A stretch of DNA of 64,000 nucleotides from Polaromonas sp. AER18D-145 (GTDB lineage: Bacteria; Pseudomonadota; Gammaproteobacteria; Burkholderiales; Burkholderiaceae_C). Below, piece by piece: positions 34,842 through 43,088 of this stretch. The notes beneath the pieces were generated by a model. The model worked only from the letters and a program-made list of their open reading frames with translations, was not told the DNA's origin and searched no databases. Numbering within the stretch: the first letter of the stretch is position 1; each line of letters begins with the position of its first letter. The translations under genes were made by a program, and so were the position numbers. The stretch lies in assembly GCF_002379095.1 (NCBI RefSeq), contig NZ_NBZV01000024.1, positions 1-64,000 of the forward strand. The letters are read 5' to 3'.

Positions 34842-36188
34842 CTATTTATTTGATAGCGACAGCGCCTTCGCGATTTTTTGTCCCGAGGCCTGCAACGCCG
34901 CCAGCTGCGGCTCCAGGTCCACGCCCAGCAGCTGGCCGTGGCGTTTTTTCCAGCGTCCGGCCACCATCACGCTGTCGATGTTGGCCAGCGAGGTCTGCAT
35001 CACCACCGAGTTGACCGGGTCGTGCACCGGCTGCATGTTGAGGTCAGTCGCGCGGATCAGCACCAGGTCGGCCTGCTTGCCGGCGGCCAGCGAACCGATG
35101 CGGTGTGATTGTTTGAGCATGCGCGCGCCTTCAACCGTCACCCAGGACAGCGCTTCGCGCGTGGTGATGGTCGAGGTCGAGGGAATGGTGCCGTAGGTCT
35201 CACGGTAAGCCACGTTGTCGAGCGAGCGCTGGATGCCCAGCGCGATGCGCGCCTGCGTCAACATGTCGCCGCTCATCACGCTTTCCAGGTCCACGCCCAG
35301 TGAAGGGGCGCGACCCAGCGCCCGCAGCCGGCCAGTCAGCGGATGGCCGTGGCCCTGGCTCATTTCGCTTTCTGCCGCGGCCGAAAAACTCATGCCCAGC
35401 TCGCAGAAACGCCGCAGCTGCACATCGTCCAGCGCATGGCCGTGCACGATGTTGATGTGGTCGCCGAGCAGGCCGGCGGCCTCGAGTTTTGCCCATCCGT
35501 CCGGCGTGCGCGCCGGCCCGCCGCCCTGGTGCAGCGAGGCGATCAGGCCGAGGTCTTTGACCATGGAAAAATCATGCAGCGCCACCTCCAGCGTCGAATA
35601 GTGCGGCCCCAGCACGGCGGCCTGCACGCTCAGCAGCGGCTGGCCCTGGTGCGCCTTGAGCAGGCGCTCGATTTCGGCGCGCGGGTGCGGCACCTCCCAG
35701 AACGGTGCCTGCCCGGGCAGCGGGTCGGGCTTGGGCGTGCCATGGAAAAAAGCCGCGCGTATGCCGGACGCCAGCAGGCCGCTGATGGCCGCGTCGTTGT
35801 GCGCCGGCGTCGGGTTGTTGTGGCACCAGTCGGCCAGCGTGGTGGTGCCGCAGTTGAGCTGGTTCAGTGAGCCGACCAGCGTGGCGATGTACAGATCGTC
35901 GGGCGTGAACACGGTGGCCAGCCCCGCATGCATCTTCTGGAAATACTCCAGCAGCGTCCAGTTGGCGGCCAGCCCGCGCAAGGCGGTTTGCCAGGTGTGC
36001 ATGTGCGCATTGATCAGGCCCGGGATGATGATGTGGCCGGTGGCGTCGACCAGTTGCGCATCATCGGCATGGATGGCCGGCGCGATCTCGGTCAGGGTGT
36101 CGCCCGTCACGAGGATGTCGCCGGTGGGCAGGTCGCCCTGCGCATCCATGGTGACGATGGTGGCGCCGCGGATCAAGATGCGTTTCAC
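34842..36188 (-). CDS. Amidohydrolase of the TrzN/SAH deaminase group
   Basis: A 448-residue metal-dependent hydrolase. Metal ligands: HxH in INAHMHTW at about 61-63, HQGG near 222, and HGHALDD near 250-256 (His plus adjacent acid), with Asp expected in the SLGVDLES region. It resembles chlorohydrolases and S-adenosylhomocysteine/guanine-type deaminases that act on N-heterocycles. The gene is preceded by a family A repeat in a 112-base gap, and followed by the Bug receptor, so it may act on an imported ring compound. Confidence 0.87.
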   Translation of the reverse strand: MKRILIRGATIVTMDAQGDLPTGDILVTGDTLTEIAPAIHADDAQLVDATGHIIIPGLINAHMHTWQTALRGLAANWTLLEYFQKMHAGLATVFTPDDLYIATLVGSLNQLNCGTTTLADWCHNNPTPAHNDAAISGLLASGIRAAFFHGTPKPDPLPGQAPFWEVPHPRAEIERLLKAHQGQPLLSVQAAVLGPHYSTLEVALHDFSMVKDLGLIASLHQGGGPARTPDGWAKLEAAGLLGDHINIVHGHALDDVQLRRFCELGMSFSAAAESEMSQGHGHPLTGRLRALGRAPSLGVDLESVMSGDMLTQARIALGIQRSLDNVAYRETYGTIPSTSTITTREALSWVTVEGARMLKQSHRIGSLAAGKQADLVLIRATDLNMQPVHDPVNSVVMQTSLANIDSVMVAGRWKKRHGQLLGVDLEPQLAALQASGQKIAKALSLSNK

Positions 36189-36197
36189 AACAACCCT

Positions 36198-36280
36198 CCG
36201 TTCGGGCTGAGCCTGTCGAAGCCTGGCGAACCCTTCGATCCTTCGGCGAGCTCAGGACAGGCCAAGCTCAGGGCGAACGG
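36198..36280. repeat. Family A repeat, complete palindromic copy
   Basis: CCGTTCGGGCTGAGCCTGTC and, on the other arm, GCTCAGGACAGGCC with GCTCAGGGCGAACGG form a long imperfect hairpin in the gap between the dehydrogenase at 36301 and the amidohydrolase at 36188. Confidence 0.8.
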
Positions 36281-36300
36281 TATGGAAGGTGCGCCCATGC

Positions 36301-37224
36301 TCAGCTCTCCAGGCCGTCGCTCATCTTGACGTTCTCCGGCTTCAGCTCCAGGCCGGCGTCTTTCGCGGTTTCCACCAGCAGCACGGCAAAGTCGATGTCC
36401 TCGTGGCCGCGGCCGACCAAACGTGCCACCGACTCGCGCGTGGCCGCCGCAGCCGGCATGGCCACGCCATGCGCCCGCGCGGCCCCGAGGCCGAGGTCCA
36501 TGTCCTTGAGCAGCAGCTTGGGCGTGAAGGTCACCTGGTCAAACGTCAGGTTGGTCAGCATCGGCGTCTTGTACCGGGTGTACATGGAGCCGAGCACCGA
36601 GTCGTTGATGCTCTCGAGAAAGATGTGGCGCGGAATGCCGGCCTTTTCGGCCAGCACCGTGATTTCGCACAGGTTCTGGATGATCACGCCGAACATGGTG
36701 TTGTGGGCGATCTTCCAGATGCGGGCCAGCTCCCCCTCGCCCACCCACATCACCTTGCGGGCCATGGCCTGCAGGTAGGGCTCGACCTCGGTGTACAGCG
36801 CCTTGGGACCCGAGGCCACCTGCAGCAGCTTGCCGGCCTTGGCCACCTTGGCGTTGCCGGACACCGGCGAACACAGGTAGCCGACCCCCATGGCTTCGAG
36901 CCGCGTGCGGATCTCGGCCGAACCCTCCTGTGAGATCGAGGAACTGTCCACCACCACCTTGGGTTTGGCCGTGCCCGCCACCAGGCCGCCTTCGCCGAAC
37001 AGCACCTGCTTCAAGTCGTCCGTGGTGGAGACCATGGTGAAGACGATGTCGCAGGAAGCCAGGTCCTGCTTGCTGCCGACGATGGTGGCACCGTAGTCCG
37101 CCAGTGGCGCGGCCTTCGAAGCCGTGCGGTTCCAGACACTGACCTCGTGGCCGGCCTTGATCAGGCGTTTGGCCATGGCCTCGCCCATGCGTCCCAAACC
37201 TATCCATCCGATGCGCTTGCCCAT
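36301..37224 (-). CDS. 3-hydroxyisobutyrate dehydrogenase-family oxidoreductase
   Basis: A 307-residue NAD(P)-dependent enzyme: IGWIGLGRMGEAMAKRLIKAG at 4-24 binds the cofactor, PVSGNAKVAKAGKLLQVASGP is the substrate loop (SGN instead of SGG), and the catalytic Lys is in RIWKIAHNTMFGVI. ATG 37224 gives a start directly before the nucleotide fold. It is the first gene of the minus-strand run toward maleylacetate reductase, and a distant relative of the dehydrogenase at 32909. Confidence 0.87.
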   Translation of the reverse strand: MGKRIGWIGLGRMGEAMAKRLIKAGHEVSVWNRTASKAAPLADYGATIVGSKQDLASCDIVFTMVSTTDDLKQVLFGEGGLVAGTAKPKVVVDSSSISQEGSAEIRTRLEAMGVGYLCSPVSGNAKVAKAGKLLQVASGPKALYTEVEPYLQAMARKVMWVGEGELARIWKIAHNTMFGVIIQNLCEITVLAEKAGIPRHIFLESINDSVLGSMYTRYKTPMLTNLTFDQVTFTPKLLLKDMDLGLGAARAHGVAMPAAAATRESVARLVGRGHEDIDFAVLLVETAKDAGLELKPENVKMSDGLES

Positions 37225-37367
37225 GCTTGTTCCTTGTTTCTTGTGACCCGGGCCAGTGTGCAGCAGCACCTGCCGGGGTTCAAGAAACCCAGCGGAAATC
37301 AGTTTTTCATGGGCGAGAAAACGGCTGCCACCCGCCCGGCCGGCGGCCGCCGCGGCACAATCGCCCC

Positions 37368-38012
37368 ATGGAAAACATCAACACCTGGGGCAGCTGGCTG
37401 CGCCACGCGCTGGAACTGTCGGCCACCGTGGCCTTTGCTCTCTCCGGGGTCATGGTGGCGGCGCGCAGCCGGCTCGATGCCGTGGGCGTCTTTGTGGTGG
37501 CGTTTGTGGCCGCTTTTGGCGGCGGCACGCTGCGCGACCTGCTGCTGGACCAGCGGCCCTTCTTCTGGGTCCGGCATGTGGAGTATGTCTGGGGCATTCT
37601 GGCGCTGGGCACGGCGGCGATGCTGTTCATGCGCCAGCGCCATTTCGAGCCGACCGAGCGCGTCATGCAGATCCCCGATGCGCTGGGCCTGGGCCTGTTC
37701 GCCGCGGTGGGGGTGGACGTGGCCAGCCGGGCCGGCATGCCGGCGCTGGTCTGCGTGTTGATGGGCATCGTCACCGGCGTGTTCGGTGGCGTGCTGCGCG
37801 ACATCGTCTGCAACGAAATCCCCAGCGCGTTTCGCGACCACCGGCCTTATGCGGTCTGCGCTTTTGTCGGCGGCTGGGTGTACCTGGGACTGAGCGCGCT
37901 CGGCGCGCCCGAATGGGTCGCGCTGGTCAGCACGGTGACCATCACCGCCGGCCTGCGCCTGCTGGCGCTGTGGCGCGACTGGCGCCTGCCCTTGTGGCAG
38001 GTCGGGCACTAG
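37368..38012 (+). CDS. TRIC/UPF0126 family membrane protein
   Basis: A 214-residue protein with about six or seven membrane segments in two similar halves, each with a glycine-rich motif (AFGGGTLRDLLLDQRPFFWV and FGGVLRDIVCNEIPSAF). These are the hallmarks of the bacterial trimeric intracellular cation channel-like family, which conduct K+. ATG 37368 (MENINTWGSW) is favoured over longer frames because it starts right before the first membrane helix. It diverges from the dehydrogenase at 37224. Confidence 0.92.
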   Translation: MENINTWGSWLRHALELSATVAFALSGVMVAARSRLDAVGVFVVAFVAAFGGGTLRDLLLDQRPFFWVRHVEYVWGILALGTAAMLFMRQRHFEPTERVMQIPDALGLGLFAAVGVDVASRAGMPALVCVLMGIVTGVFGGVLRDIVCNEIPSAFRDHRPYAVCAFVGGWVYLGLSALGAPEWVALVSTVTITAGLRLLALWRDWRLPLWQVGH

Positions 38013-38101
38013 AGCGCAGCTCGCCTGTCCACACAAGAAACGATACCCCCGGGCAACGCCGTGGACCCGGCCTTGCCGCCCTGAAGGTTCAGTTCAACGC
38101 G

Positions 38102-39307
38102 TCAAACGCGTTCGATCACCAGCGCAATGCCCTGCCCGACACCGATACACATGGTGCACAGCGCGTAACGGCCGCCGGTGCGGTGCAGCTGGTTGACCGC
38201 CGTGGTCACCAGGCGCGCACCCGAGGCCCCCAGCGGATGGCCCAGCGCAATTGCGCCGCCGTTCGGGTTGACACGCACGTCGTCGTCCTGCAGGCCCAGC
38301 AGGCGCAACACCGCCAGGCCCTGGGCGGCAAAGGCCTCGTTGAGTTCGATCACGTCCATCTGCGCCAGGCTCAGGCCGGTCAGTGCCAGCACTTTTTCGG
38401 TGGCCGGGGCCGGGCCTATGCCCATGATGCGCGGCGGCACGCCGGCCGTCGCCATGCCGACGATGCGCGCACGCGGCGTCAGGCCGTTCTGCTTCGCGGC
38501 CTCTTCGTTGGCGATCAGCAGCGCGCAGGCGCCGTCGTTGACACCCGAGGCATTGCCCGCCGTGACGCTGCCGTCAGGCCGCACCGCGCCCTTGAGTTTG
38601 GCCAGCGCTTCCAGCGAGGTTTCGCGCGGGTGTTCGTCCTTGCTGACTACAACCGGGTCGCCTTTTTTCTGGGCGATGGTGACCGGCGTGATCTCGGCGT
38701 CGAAGAAACCCGACTTCTGCGCGGCCACCGCCTTGAGCTGGGAGGCCAGCGCCATCTTGTCCTGGTCCTCGCGGCTGATCTTGTACTCGGCCGCCACGTT
38801 TTCAGCGGTTTCCGGCATGGCGTCCGTGCCGTATTTTTCCTTCATCAGCTTGTTGACGAAGCGCCAGCCAATCGTGGTGTCGTACATCTGCGCGGCGCGG
38901 CTGAAGGCGCTTTCAGCCTTGGCCATCACAAACGGCGCGCGGCTCATGCTCTCCACACCACCGGCAATCATCATGCGGGCCTCACCGGCCTTGATGGCAC
39001 GGGCCGCCGTGCCGACCGCGTCCATGCCCGAACCGCAGAGACGGTTGATGGTGGCGCCCGGCAGCTCCAGCGGCAGGCCGGCCAGCAGCGTGGCCATGTG
39101 CGCCACGTTGCGGTTGTCTTCACCGGCCTGGTTGACGCAGCCGTAAATCACGTCGGTCACGGCCAGCCAGTCCACATTCGGGTTGCGCGCCATCAGCGCC
39201 TTGAGCGGCACGGCGGCCAGGTCGTCGGTGCGCACGCTGCTGAGCGCGCCGCCGTAACGGCCGAAAGGGGTGCGGATGGCGTCGCAGATAAAAGCTTGAG
39301 GGGTCAT
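38102..39307 (-). CDS. pcaF: 3-oxoadipyl-CoA thiolase
   Basis: A 401-residue thiolase. Cys91 (INRLCGSGMDAVG) is the acyl-accepting residue, His near 357 lies in GGAIALGHPLGASGAR, and the second Cys is in TMCIGVGQG near the end. The CNQAGEDNRNVAHMATLLAG region fits the 3-oxoadipyl-CoA thiolase group, and it sits after the 3-oxoacid CoA-transferase genes. It splits 3-oxoadipyl-CoA into succinyl-CoA and acetyl-CoA. A family A repeat separates it from pcaJ, so it may be partly uncoupled from the transferase. Confidence 0.92.
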   Translation of the reverse strand: MTPQAFICDAIRTPFGRYGGALSSVRTDDLAAVPLKALMARNPNVDWLAVTDVIYGCVNQAGEDNRNVAHMATLLAGLPLELPGATINRLCGSGMDAVGTAARAIKAGEARMMIAGGVESMSRAPFVMAKAESAFSRAAQMYDTTIGWRFVNKLMKEKYGTDAMPETAENVAAEYKISREDQDKMALASQLKAVAAQKSGFFDAEITPVTIAQKKGDPVVVSKDEHPRETSLEALAKLKGAVRPDGSVTAGNASGVNDGACALLIANEEAAKQNGLTPRARIVGMATAGVPPRIMGIGPAPATEKVLALTGLSLAQMDVIELNEAFAAQGLAVLRLLGLQDDDVRVNPNGGAIALGHPLGASGARLVTTAVNQLHRTGGRYALCTMCIGVGQGIALVIERV

Positions 39308-39321
39308 GAGGGTTCTCTCTT

Positions 39322-39396
39322 CCGTTCGCACTGAGCCTGTCGAAGTGCTGGCGCGTAGGTTCTGGGAAAGGCTTCGACAGGCTCAGCCCGAACGGT
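39322..39396. repeat. Family A repeat, complete palindromic copy
   Basis: CCGTTCGCACTGAGCCTGTC on one side and GGCTTCGACAGGCTCAGCCC with GAACGG on the other form a stem around a 25-base loop. It lies between pcaJ and pcaF. Confidence 0.85.
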
Positions 39397-39427
39397 CAAC
39401 GGGTGAATAAAAATATCAGGCGAAGTA

Positions 39428-40075
39428 TCAGGCACTTAAGGCGATGGGCAGGCCGACCAGCTTCTCCAACTCGTCGTGCGCCAGCCCCTCGACTTTGTCC
39501 ACCAGCCGGAGGCCTTGCGGCGTGCATTCCAGGGTGGCCAGGTCGGAGTAGATGCGTTTGACGCAGCCAATGCCGGTCAGCGGGTAGCTGCAGGTCTTGA
39601 CCACCTTGCTCTCGCCCTTCTTGGTCAGCAGGTCCATCATGACCCAGGTCTGCCGGGCCCCGATGGCCAGGTCCATGGCGCCGCCCACGGCCGGAATGGC
39701 GCCGGGCTCGCCGGTGCTCCAGTTGGCCAGGTCGCCGGTGGCGGACACCTGGAAGGCACCAAGCACGCAGATGTCCAGGTGGCCGCCGCGCATCATCGCA
39801 AAGCTGTCGGCATGGTGAAAATACGAGCCGCCCTTGAGCAGGGTCACCGGCTGCTTGCCAGCATTGATCAGGTCGAAGTCCTCGTCACCCTCGCCAGGCG
39901 CCGGCCCCATGCCGAGGATGCCGTTCTCGCTCTGCAGGATGACCTCGATCCCCTCGGGCAGGTGGTTGGCGACCTGGGTCGGCATGCCGATGCCCAGGTT
40001 CACGTAGGCCCCTTCATGGATGTCGCGCGCCACGCGGGCGGCGAGCTGGTCTTTGCTGCGTTTCTGGTAGGTCAT
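39428..40075 (-). CDS. pcaJ: 3-oxoadipate CoA-transferase, subunit B
   Basis: A 215-residue beta subunit. The catalytic Glu50 lies in ILQSENGILGMGP, and NLGIGMPTQVANHLPEG is the family opening. The subunit pairs with subunit A, whose gene ends one base before this start. The complex transfers CoA from succinyl-CoA to 3-oxoadipate. Assignment to 3-oxoadipate instead of acetoacetate rests on the adjacent thiolase and IclR/PcaR regulator. Confidence 0.92.
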   Translation of the reverse strand: MTYQKRSKDQLAARVARDIHEGAYVNLGIGMPTQVANHLPEGIEVILQSENGILGMGPAPGEGDEDFDLINAGKQPVTLLKGGSYFHHADSFAMMRGGHLDICVLGAFQVSATGDLANWSTGEPGAIPAVGGAMDLAIGARQTWVMMDLLTKKGESKVVKTCSYPLTGIGCVKRIYSDLATLECTPQGLRLVDKVEGLAHDELEKLVGLPIALSA

Positions 40076-40076
40076 G

Positions 40077-40793
40077 TCAGGCCGCCTGTTTGAAGCCGCC
40101 GCCCTGCGTGGCGACACGGTCAATTTTCACGATCCGGTGCACAAAGATGCCGGGGGTCACGATGTGTTCCGGGTCCAGCGCGCCGAGCGCCACGATCTCG
40201 TGGACAGTCGCCACCGTGTGTTTGGCCGCCGTCGCCATGACCGGGCCAAAGTTGCGCGCCGCCTTGCGGTACACCAGGTTGCCCCAGCGGTCGCCGCGCT
40301 CGGCCTTGATCAGCGCCACGTCGCCGTAGATCGGCATTTCCAGCACGTAGTGCCGGCCATTGATTTCACGGGTTTCCTTGGGCGAACCATCGGCATGTTT
40401 TGCCAGTTCGGTGCCGTAGCCGGTCGGGGAAAAAAACGCGCCTATGCCGGCACCCGCCGCGCGCAGGCGCTCGGCCAGGTTGCCCTGTGGCACCAGTTCC
40501 AGCTCGAGTTTGCCGGCGCGGTAGAGCTCGTCAAAAATGTAGCTGTCGGCCTGCCGTGGAAAGCTGCAGATGATCTTGCGCACGCGGCCGGTCTTGAGCA
40601 GCGCGGCAAGACCGGTGTCGGCATTGCCGGCGTTGTTGTTGACCACGGTCAGGTCCTTTGCACCCTGCGCAATCAGCCCGTCAATCAGTTCGTTCGGGAT
40701 GCCGGCGGTGCCGAAACCGCCGATCAGCACGGTGGCCCCGTCCTGCACACCGGCCAGCGCCTCGGCCACCGACCGGGCTGTCTTGTTGATCAT
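40077..40793 (-). CDS. pcaI: 3-oxoadipate CoA-transferase, subunit A
   Basis: A 238-residue alpha subunit with the CoA-binding GGFGTAGIPNELIDGL motif near 25-40 and FFSPTGYGTELA. ATG 40793 is the first plausible start. The gene diverges from the IclR-type regulator across 93 bases that hold a three-part operator. It forms the transferase with subunit B directly downstream. Confidence 0.93.
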   Translation of the reverse strand: MINKTARSVAEALAGVQDGATVLIGGFGTAGIPNELIDGLIAQGAKDLTVVNNNAGNADTGLAALLKTGRVRKIICSFPRQADSYIFDELYRAGKLELELVPQGNLAERLRAAGAGIGAFFSPTGYGTELAKHADGSPKETREINGRHYVLEMPIYGDVALIKAERGDRWGNLVYRKAARNFGPVMATAAKHTVATVHEIVALGALDPEHIVTPGIFVHRIVKIDRVATQGGGFKQAA

Positions 40794-40830
40794 GAAGCGG
40801 TCTCCACCGGAAAAATCACGTGTCTTGAAT

Positions 40831-40862
40831 TTGTTCTTATGTAGAACAAATGTTCGTATAAT
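40831..40862. promoter_or_regulatory. PcaR-type operator with -10 box
   Basis: TTGTTCT-N5-AGAACAA (40831-40849) is a perfect dyad, and a third TGTTCGTA half site follows at 40851. Three half sites with one inverted and one direct pair are the known layout of IclR-type PcaU/PobR operators. A consensus TATAAT at 40857-40862 for the iclR gene overlaps the last half site, which fits autorepression; pcaI diverges to the left. Confidence 0.75.
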
Positions 40863-40886
40863 GAATTTTAGGAGATTTCCGCACCC

Positions 40887-41705
40887 ATGGCAATTGCTGC
40901 ATCCCCTTCCGGTCCTGATGGCCGGCCCGGTCCCGCGCCGGGCGACAGTTATGTCCAGTCCTTTGCACGCGGGCTGGAGGTCATCCGCTCCTTCAGTGCG
41001 CAGTCGCCGCGGCAGACGCTGAGCGAGGTGGCGGCACGCAGCGGATTGACACGCGCCGGTGCACGGCGCATTTTGCTGACTCTGCAGACGCTGGGGTATG
41101 TCGTCAGCGACGGCAAGTTTTTCTCCCTGACCCCGCGCATCCTGGACCTGGGCTTCGCCTACCTGTCGTCCATGCCGATCTGGAACCTGGCCGAACCGGT
41201 GATGGAAGGTCTGGCCAAGGAGGTCGGGGAGTCGTGCTCTGCCGCGGTGCTGGAAGGCACGGACATTGTGTATGTGATGCGTGTCGCCACCCACAAGATC
41301 ATGAGCATCACGCTGGGGGTCGGCTCGCGCCTGCCGGCCTACTGCACATCCATGGGCCGCGTGTTGATGGCCGGCCTGCCGGAAGACGAAGCCATGGCCT
41401 GCCTGAAAGCCTCCGGGCTGGCGCCGCTCACCCGGCACACGGTGACGGACCTGGACGCCCTGCGCCAGAAAATTGCGCAGACGCGCAAGCAGGGCTGGTG
41501 CCTGGTGAACCAGGAACTGGAAGAAGGACTGGTGTCCATGGCCGCGCCGATTCTGGACCGGCAGGGCAAGACGGTGGCAGCCCTGAACATCAGCGGCCAG
41601 GCCAACCGGACCAGCGCCAGGGCCATGCAGGACAGCATGCTGCCGGCCCTGCTGGCTGCCGCGCAAACGATTTCACGCCTGCTGGCTGTGCAGAGCAAGG
41701 GATGA
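40887..41705 (+). CDS. IclR-family regulator of the 3-oxoadipate genes (PcaR-like)
   Basis: A 272-residue IclR protein: HTH at about 40-65 (TLSEVAARSGLTRAGARRIL) and the C-terminal effector domain with ITLGVGSRLPAYCTSMGRVL and the conserved EELEEGLVSMAAPI region. PcaR/PcaU/PobR proteins are close relatives. AGGAG lies 12 bases before ATG 40887. Divergence from pcaIJ and the operator between suggest activation by 3-oxoadipate. Confidence 0.92.
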   Translation: MAIAASPSGPDGRPGPAPGDSYVQSFARGLEVIRSFSAQSPRQTLSEVAARSGLTRAGARRILLTLQTLGYVVSDGKFFSLTPRILDLGFAYLSSMPIWNLAEPVMEGLAKEVGESCSAAVLEGTDIVYVMRVATHKIMSITLGVGSRLPAYCTSMGRVLMAGLPEDEAMACLKASGLAPLTRHTVTDLDALRQKIAQTRKQGWCLVNQELEEGLVSMAAPILDRQGKTVAALNISGQANRTSARAMQDSMLPALLAAAQTISRLLAVQSKG

Positions 41706-41803
41706 GCAGGGCAGGCACGCGCCGGATGTTCCAAGGGAAATTCGCACCCTTGGGGGCAGAAAGTTACACGCGGTGAACGAACGTGAGGAGCGTCAAACCA
41801 GCC

Positions 41804-41907
41804 GGGGCCGCGGGTCCGGCCTTGGCCTGTCCTGAGCCGCCTGTCCTGAGCTCCGTCGAAGAGGTCGAAGGGCCGGCCCGCAGGCGCAGCGGCCCCCTCG
41901 GGGGGCA
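41804..41907. repeat. Composite A/B repeat, inverted copy 1
   Basis: Runs from GGGGCCGCGGGTCCGGCC to GGCCCCCTCGGGGGGCA. The complement of 42826-42904 matches it end to end apart from about 25 extra bases in this copy around 41837-41865. The two copies face each other across the small membrane protein gene and the DUF1841 gene. The surrounding gap (41706-41940) contains no gene. Confidence 0.8.
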
Positions 41908-41940
41908 GGAAGCTACACGCTAGTAGAGCGACCGTGGGGG

Positions 41941-42162
41941 CTATGACTTGCGCGAGCCCATCACCAGCACCACGGCGCCCAGGACAATTGCGCCAATGCT
42001 GAGCCACTGGGGCACATTGACCGACTCTTTTTCCTTGACGACCAGCTCGAGCGGGCCGATGTTGGCTTTGGTGGTGTCCTTGGTGAAGCTGAAACCGCCG
42101 GTGAAAAAGCCGGCCAGGCCGAGCACGATCAGGACAATGCCTGTGATTCTGACTGCATTCAT
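41941..42162 (-). CDS. Small two-helix membrane protein
   Basis: A 73-residue protein, MNAVRITGIVLIVLGLAGFF at the N-terminus and SIGAIVLGAVVLVMGSRKS at the C-terminus forming two membrane helices joined by a polar loop (TKDTTKANIGPLELVVKEKE). GAGGAG is placed 8 bases before ATG 42162. I recognise it as a common small Burkholderiales membrane protein of unknown role. Its stop abuts a family B repeat. Confidence 0.8.
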   Translation of the reverse strand: MNAVRITGIVLIVLGLAGFFTGGFSFTKDTTKANIGPLELVVKEKESVNVPQWLSIGAIVLGAVVLVMGSRKS

Positions 42163-42340
42163 GAAATTCTCCTCGCCGGATGATGGGTATGCCGGCGCGC
42201 GCTTGCCGGGATCACGCTGCCGTGAGCGTAATCTAAGCGATAAGCCCCTCCAGGGCGCGTAGGACATTGCCGACGGACCTTTTCGCGTCCCGAAAACACC
42301 ACAGCGGCGACCACCACAGGCCCCATGCTACGCTTGAGCC

Positions 42341-42775
42341 ATGTTCACGCCTTCGCAAGCCGACGTCCGTCGTTTTTTTTGTTCCGTTTATGCCAAGGCC
42401 CGCTCAGGGCAAACGCTGGAAGCTATTGAAATCATAGCAAGCCAGTGGATCGACGAGCACCCCGAGTACCACGCCGACTTTGCCGATGCCAATGCGGCGC
42501 TGGAGAAGATGTACGACGTGGAAGGCGGCAAGACCAACCCCTTCCTCCACCTGTCCATGCACCTGTCGATCAGCGAGCAGTGTTCGATTGATCAGCCGCG
42601 CGGTATCCGGCAGGCCGTCGAGCTGCTGACCGCCCGGCGCAATTCGCTGCACGACGCCCACCATGAAGCCATGGACTGCCTGGGCCAGATGGTCTGGGAA
42701 AGCCAGCGCGCCGGCCGCCCGCCCGACGGCGCCGCCTACATCGCCTGCGTGCAGCGCCAGGCCACAAGAGATTAG
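42341..42775 (+). CDS. DUF1841 family protein
   Basis: A 144-residue soluble protein with the DUF1841 pattern: FTPSQADVRRFFCSVYAKAR, IASQWIDEHPEYHADF, and NPFLHLSMHLSISEQCSIDQP with the conserved histidines. The family occurs in beta- and gammaproteobacteria and its function is unknown. It stands alone; the 313-base gap to the cytochrome gene holds repeats and a terminator. Confidence 0.88.
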   Translation: MFTPSQADVRRFFCSVYAKARSGQTLEAIEIIASQWIDEHPEYHADFADANAALEKMYDVEGGKTNPFLHLSMHLSISEQCSIDQPRGIRQAVELLTARRNSLHDAHHEAMDCLGQMVWESQRAGRPPDGAAYIACVQRQATRD

Positions 42776-42825
42776 TCCCCACGGTTACTCGCTGATTTCC
42801 GTTCGTCCTGAGCCTGTCGAAGGAT

Positions 42826-42904
42826 GCCCCCCGAGGGGGCCGCTGCGCCTGCGGGCCGGCCCTTCGGCAAGCTCAGGACAGGCCAAGGCCGGACCCGCGG
42901 CCCC
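42826..42904. repeat. Composite A/B repeat, inverted copy 2
   Basis: The reverse complement of 41804-41907 (without its 25-base insertion). A family A half, CGTTCGTCCTGAGCCTGTCG, precedes it at 42800-42820. Confidence 0.8.
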
Positions 42905-42952
42905 TGCTTGAAAAAAGAAAGAGGCCCACGACCACCGTCCGGGTCATTGGCC

Positions 42953-42989
42953 CACAAAAAAAGCCGCTGAAATCAGCGGCTTTTTTGTG
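42953..42989. terminator. Bidirectional terminator
   Basis: CACAAAAAAAGCCGCTGA and its complement around the loop AA form a near-perfect palindrome with T runs on both ends. It lies between DUF1841 (plus) and the cytochrome c4 gene (minus), which converge. Confidence 0.9.
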
Positions 42990-43035
42990 AATGCGAAGCG
43001 GCCAATTTTCCGACGGGCCGCCCCTAGGAAAATTA

Positions 43036-43083
43036 ACCCCCTCGGGGGGCAGCGCATTACACGCAGTGAAAAGCGTGGGGGCT
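43036..43083. repeat. Family B intergenic repeat
   Basis: CCCCCTCGGGGGGCAGCG, then ATTACACGCAGTGAAAAGCG and TGGGGG, ending 6 bases after the cytochrome c4 stop. Closest to the copy at 41893-41940. Confidence 0.7.
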
Positions 43084-43088
43084 CAAGC

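Noticed and set aside
42424..42446. Family C-like string in the DUF1841 gene (GCTATTGAAATCATAGC)
   Set aside because: The resemblance to the repeat core is too weak and the encoded residues (AIEIIASQWID) are typical of the family.
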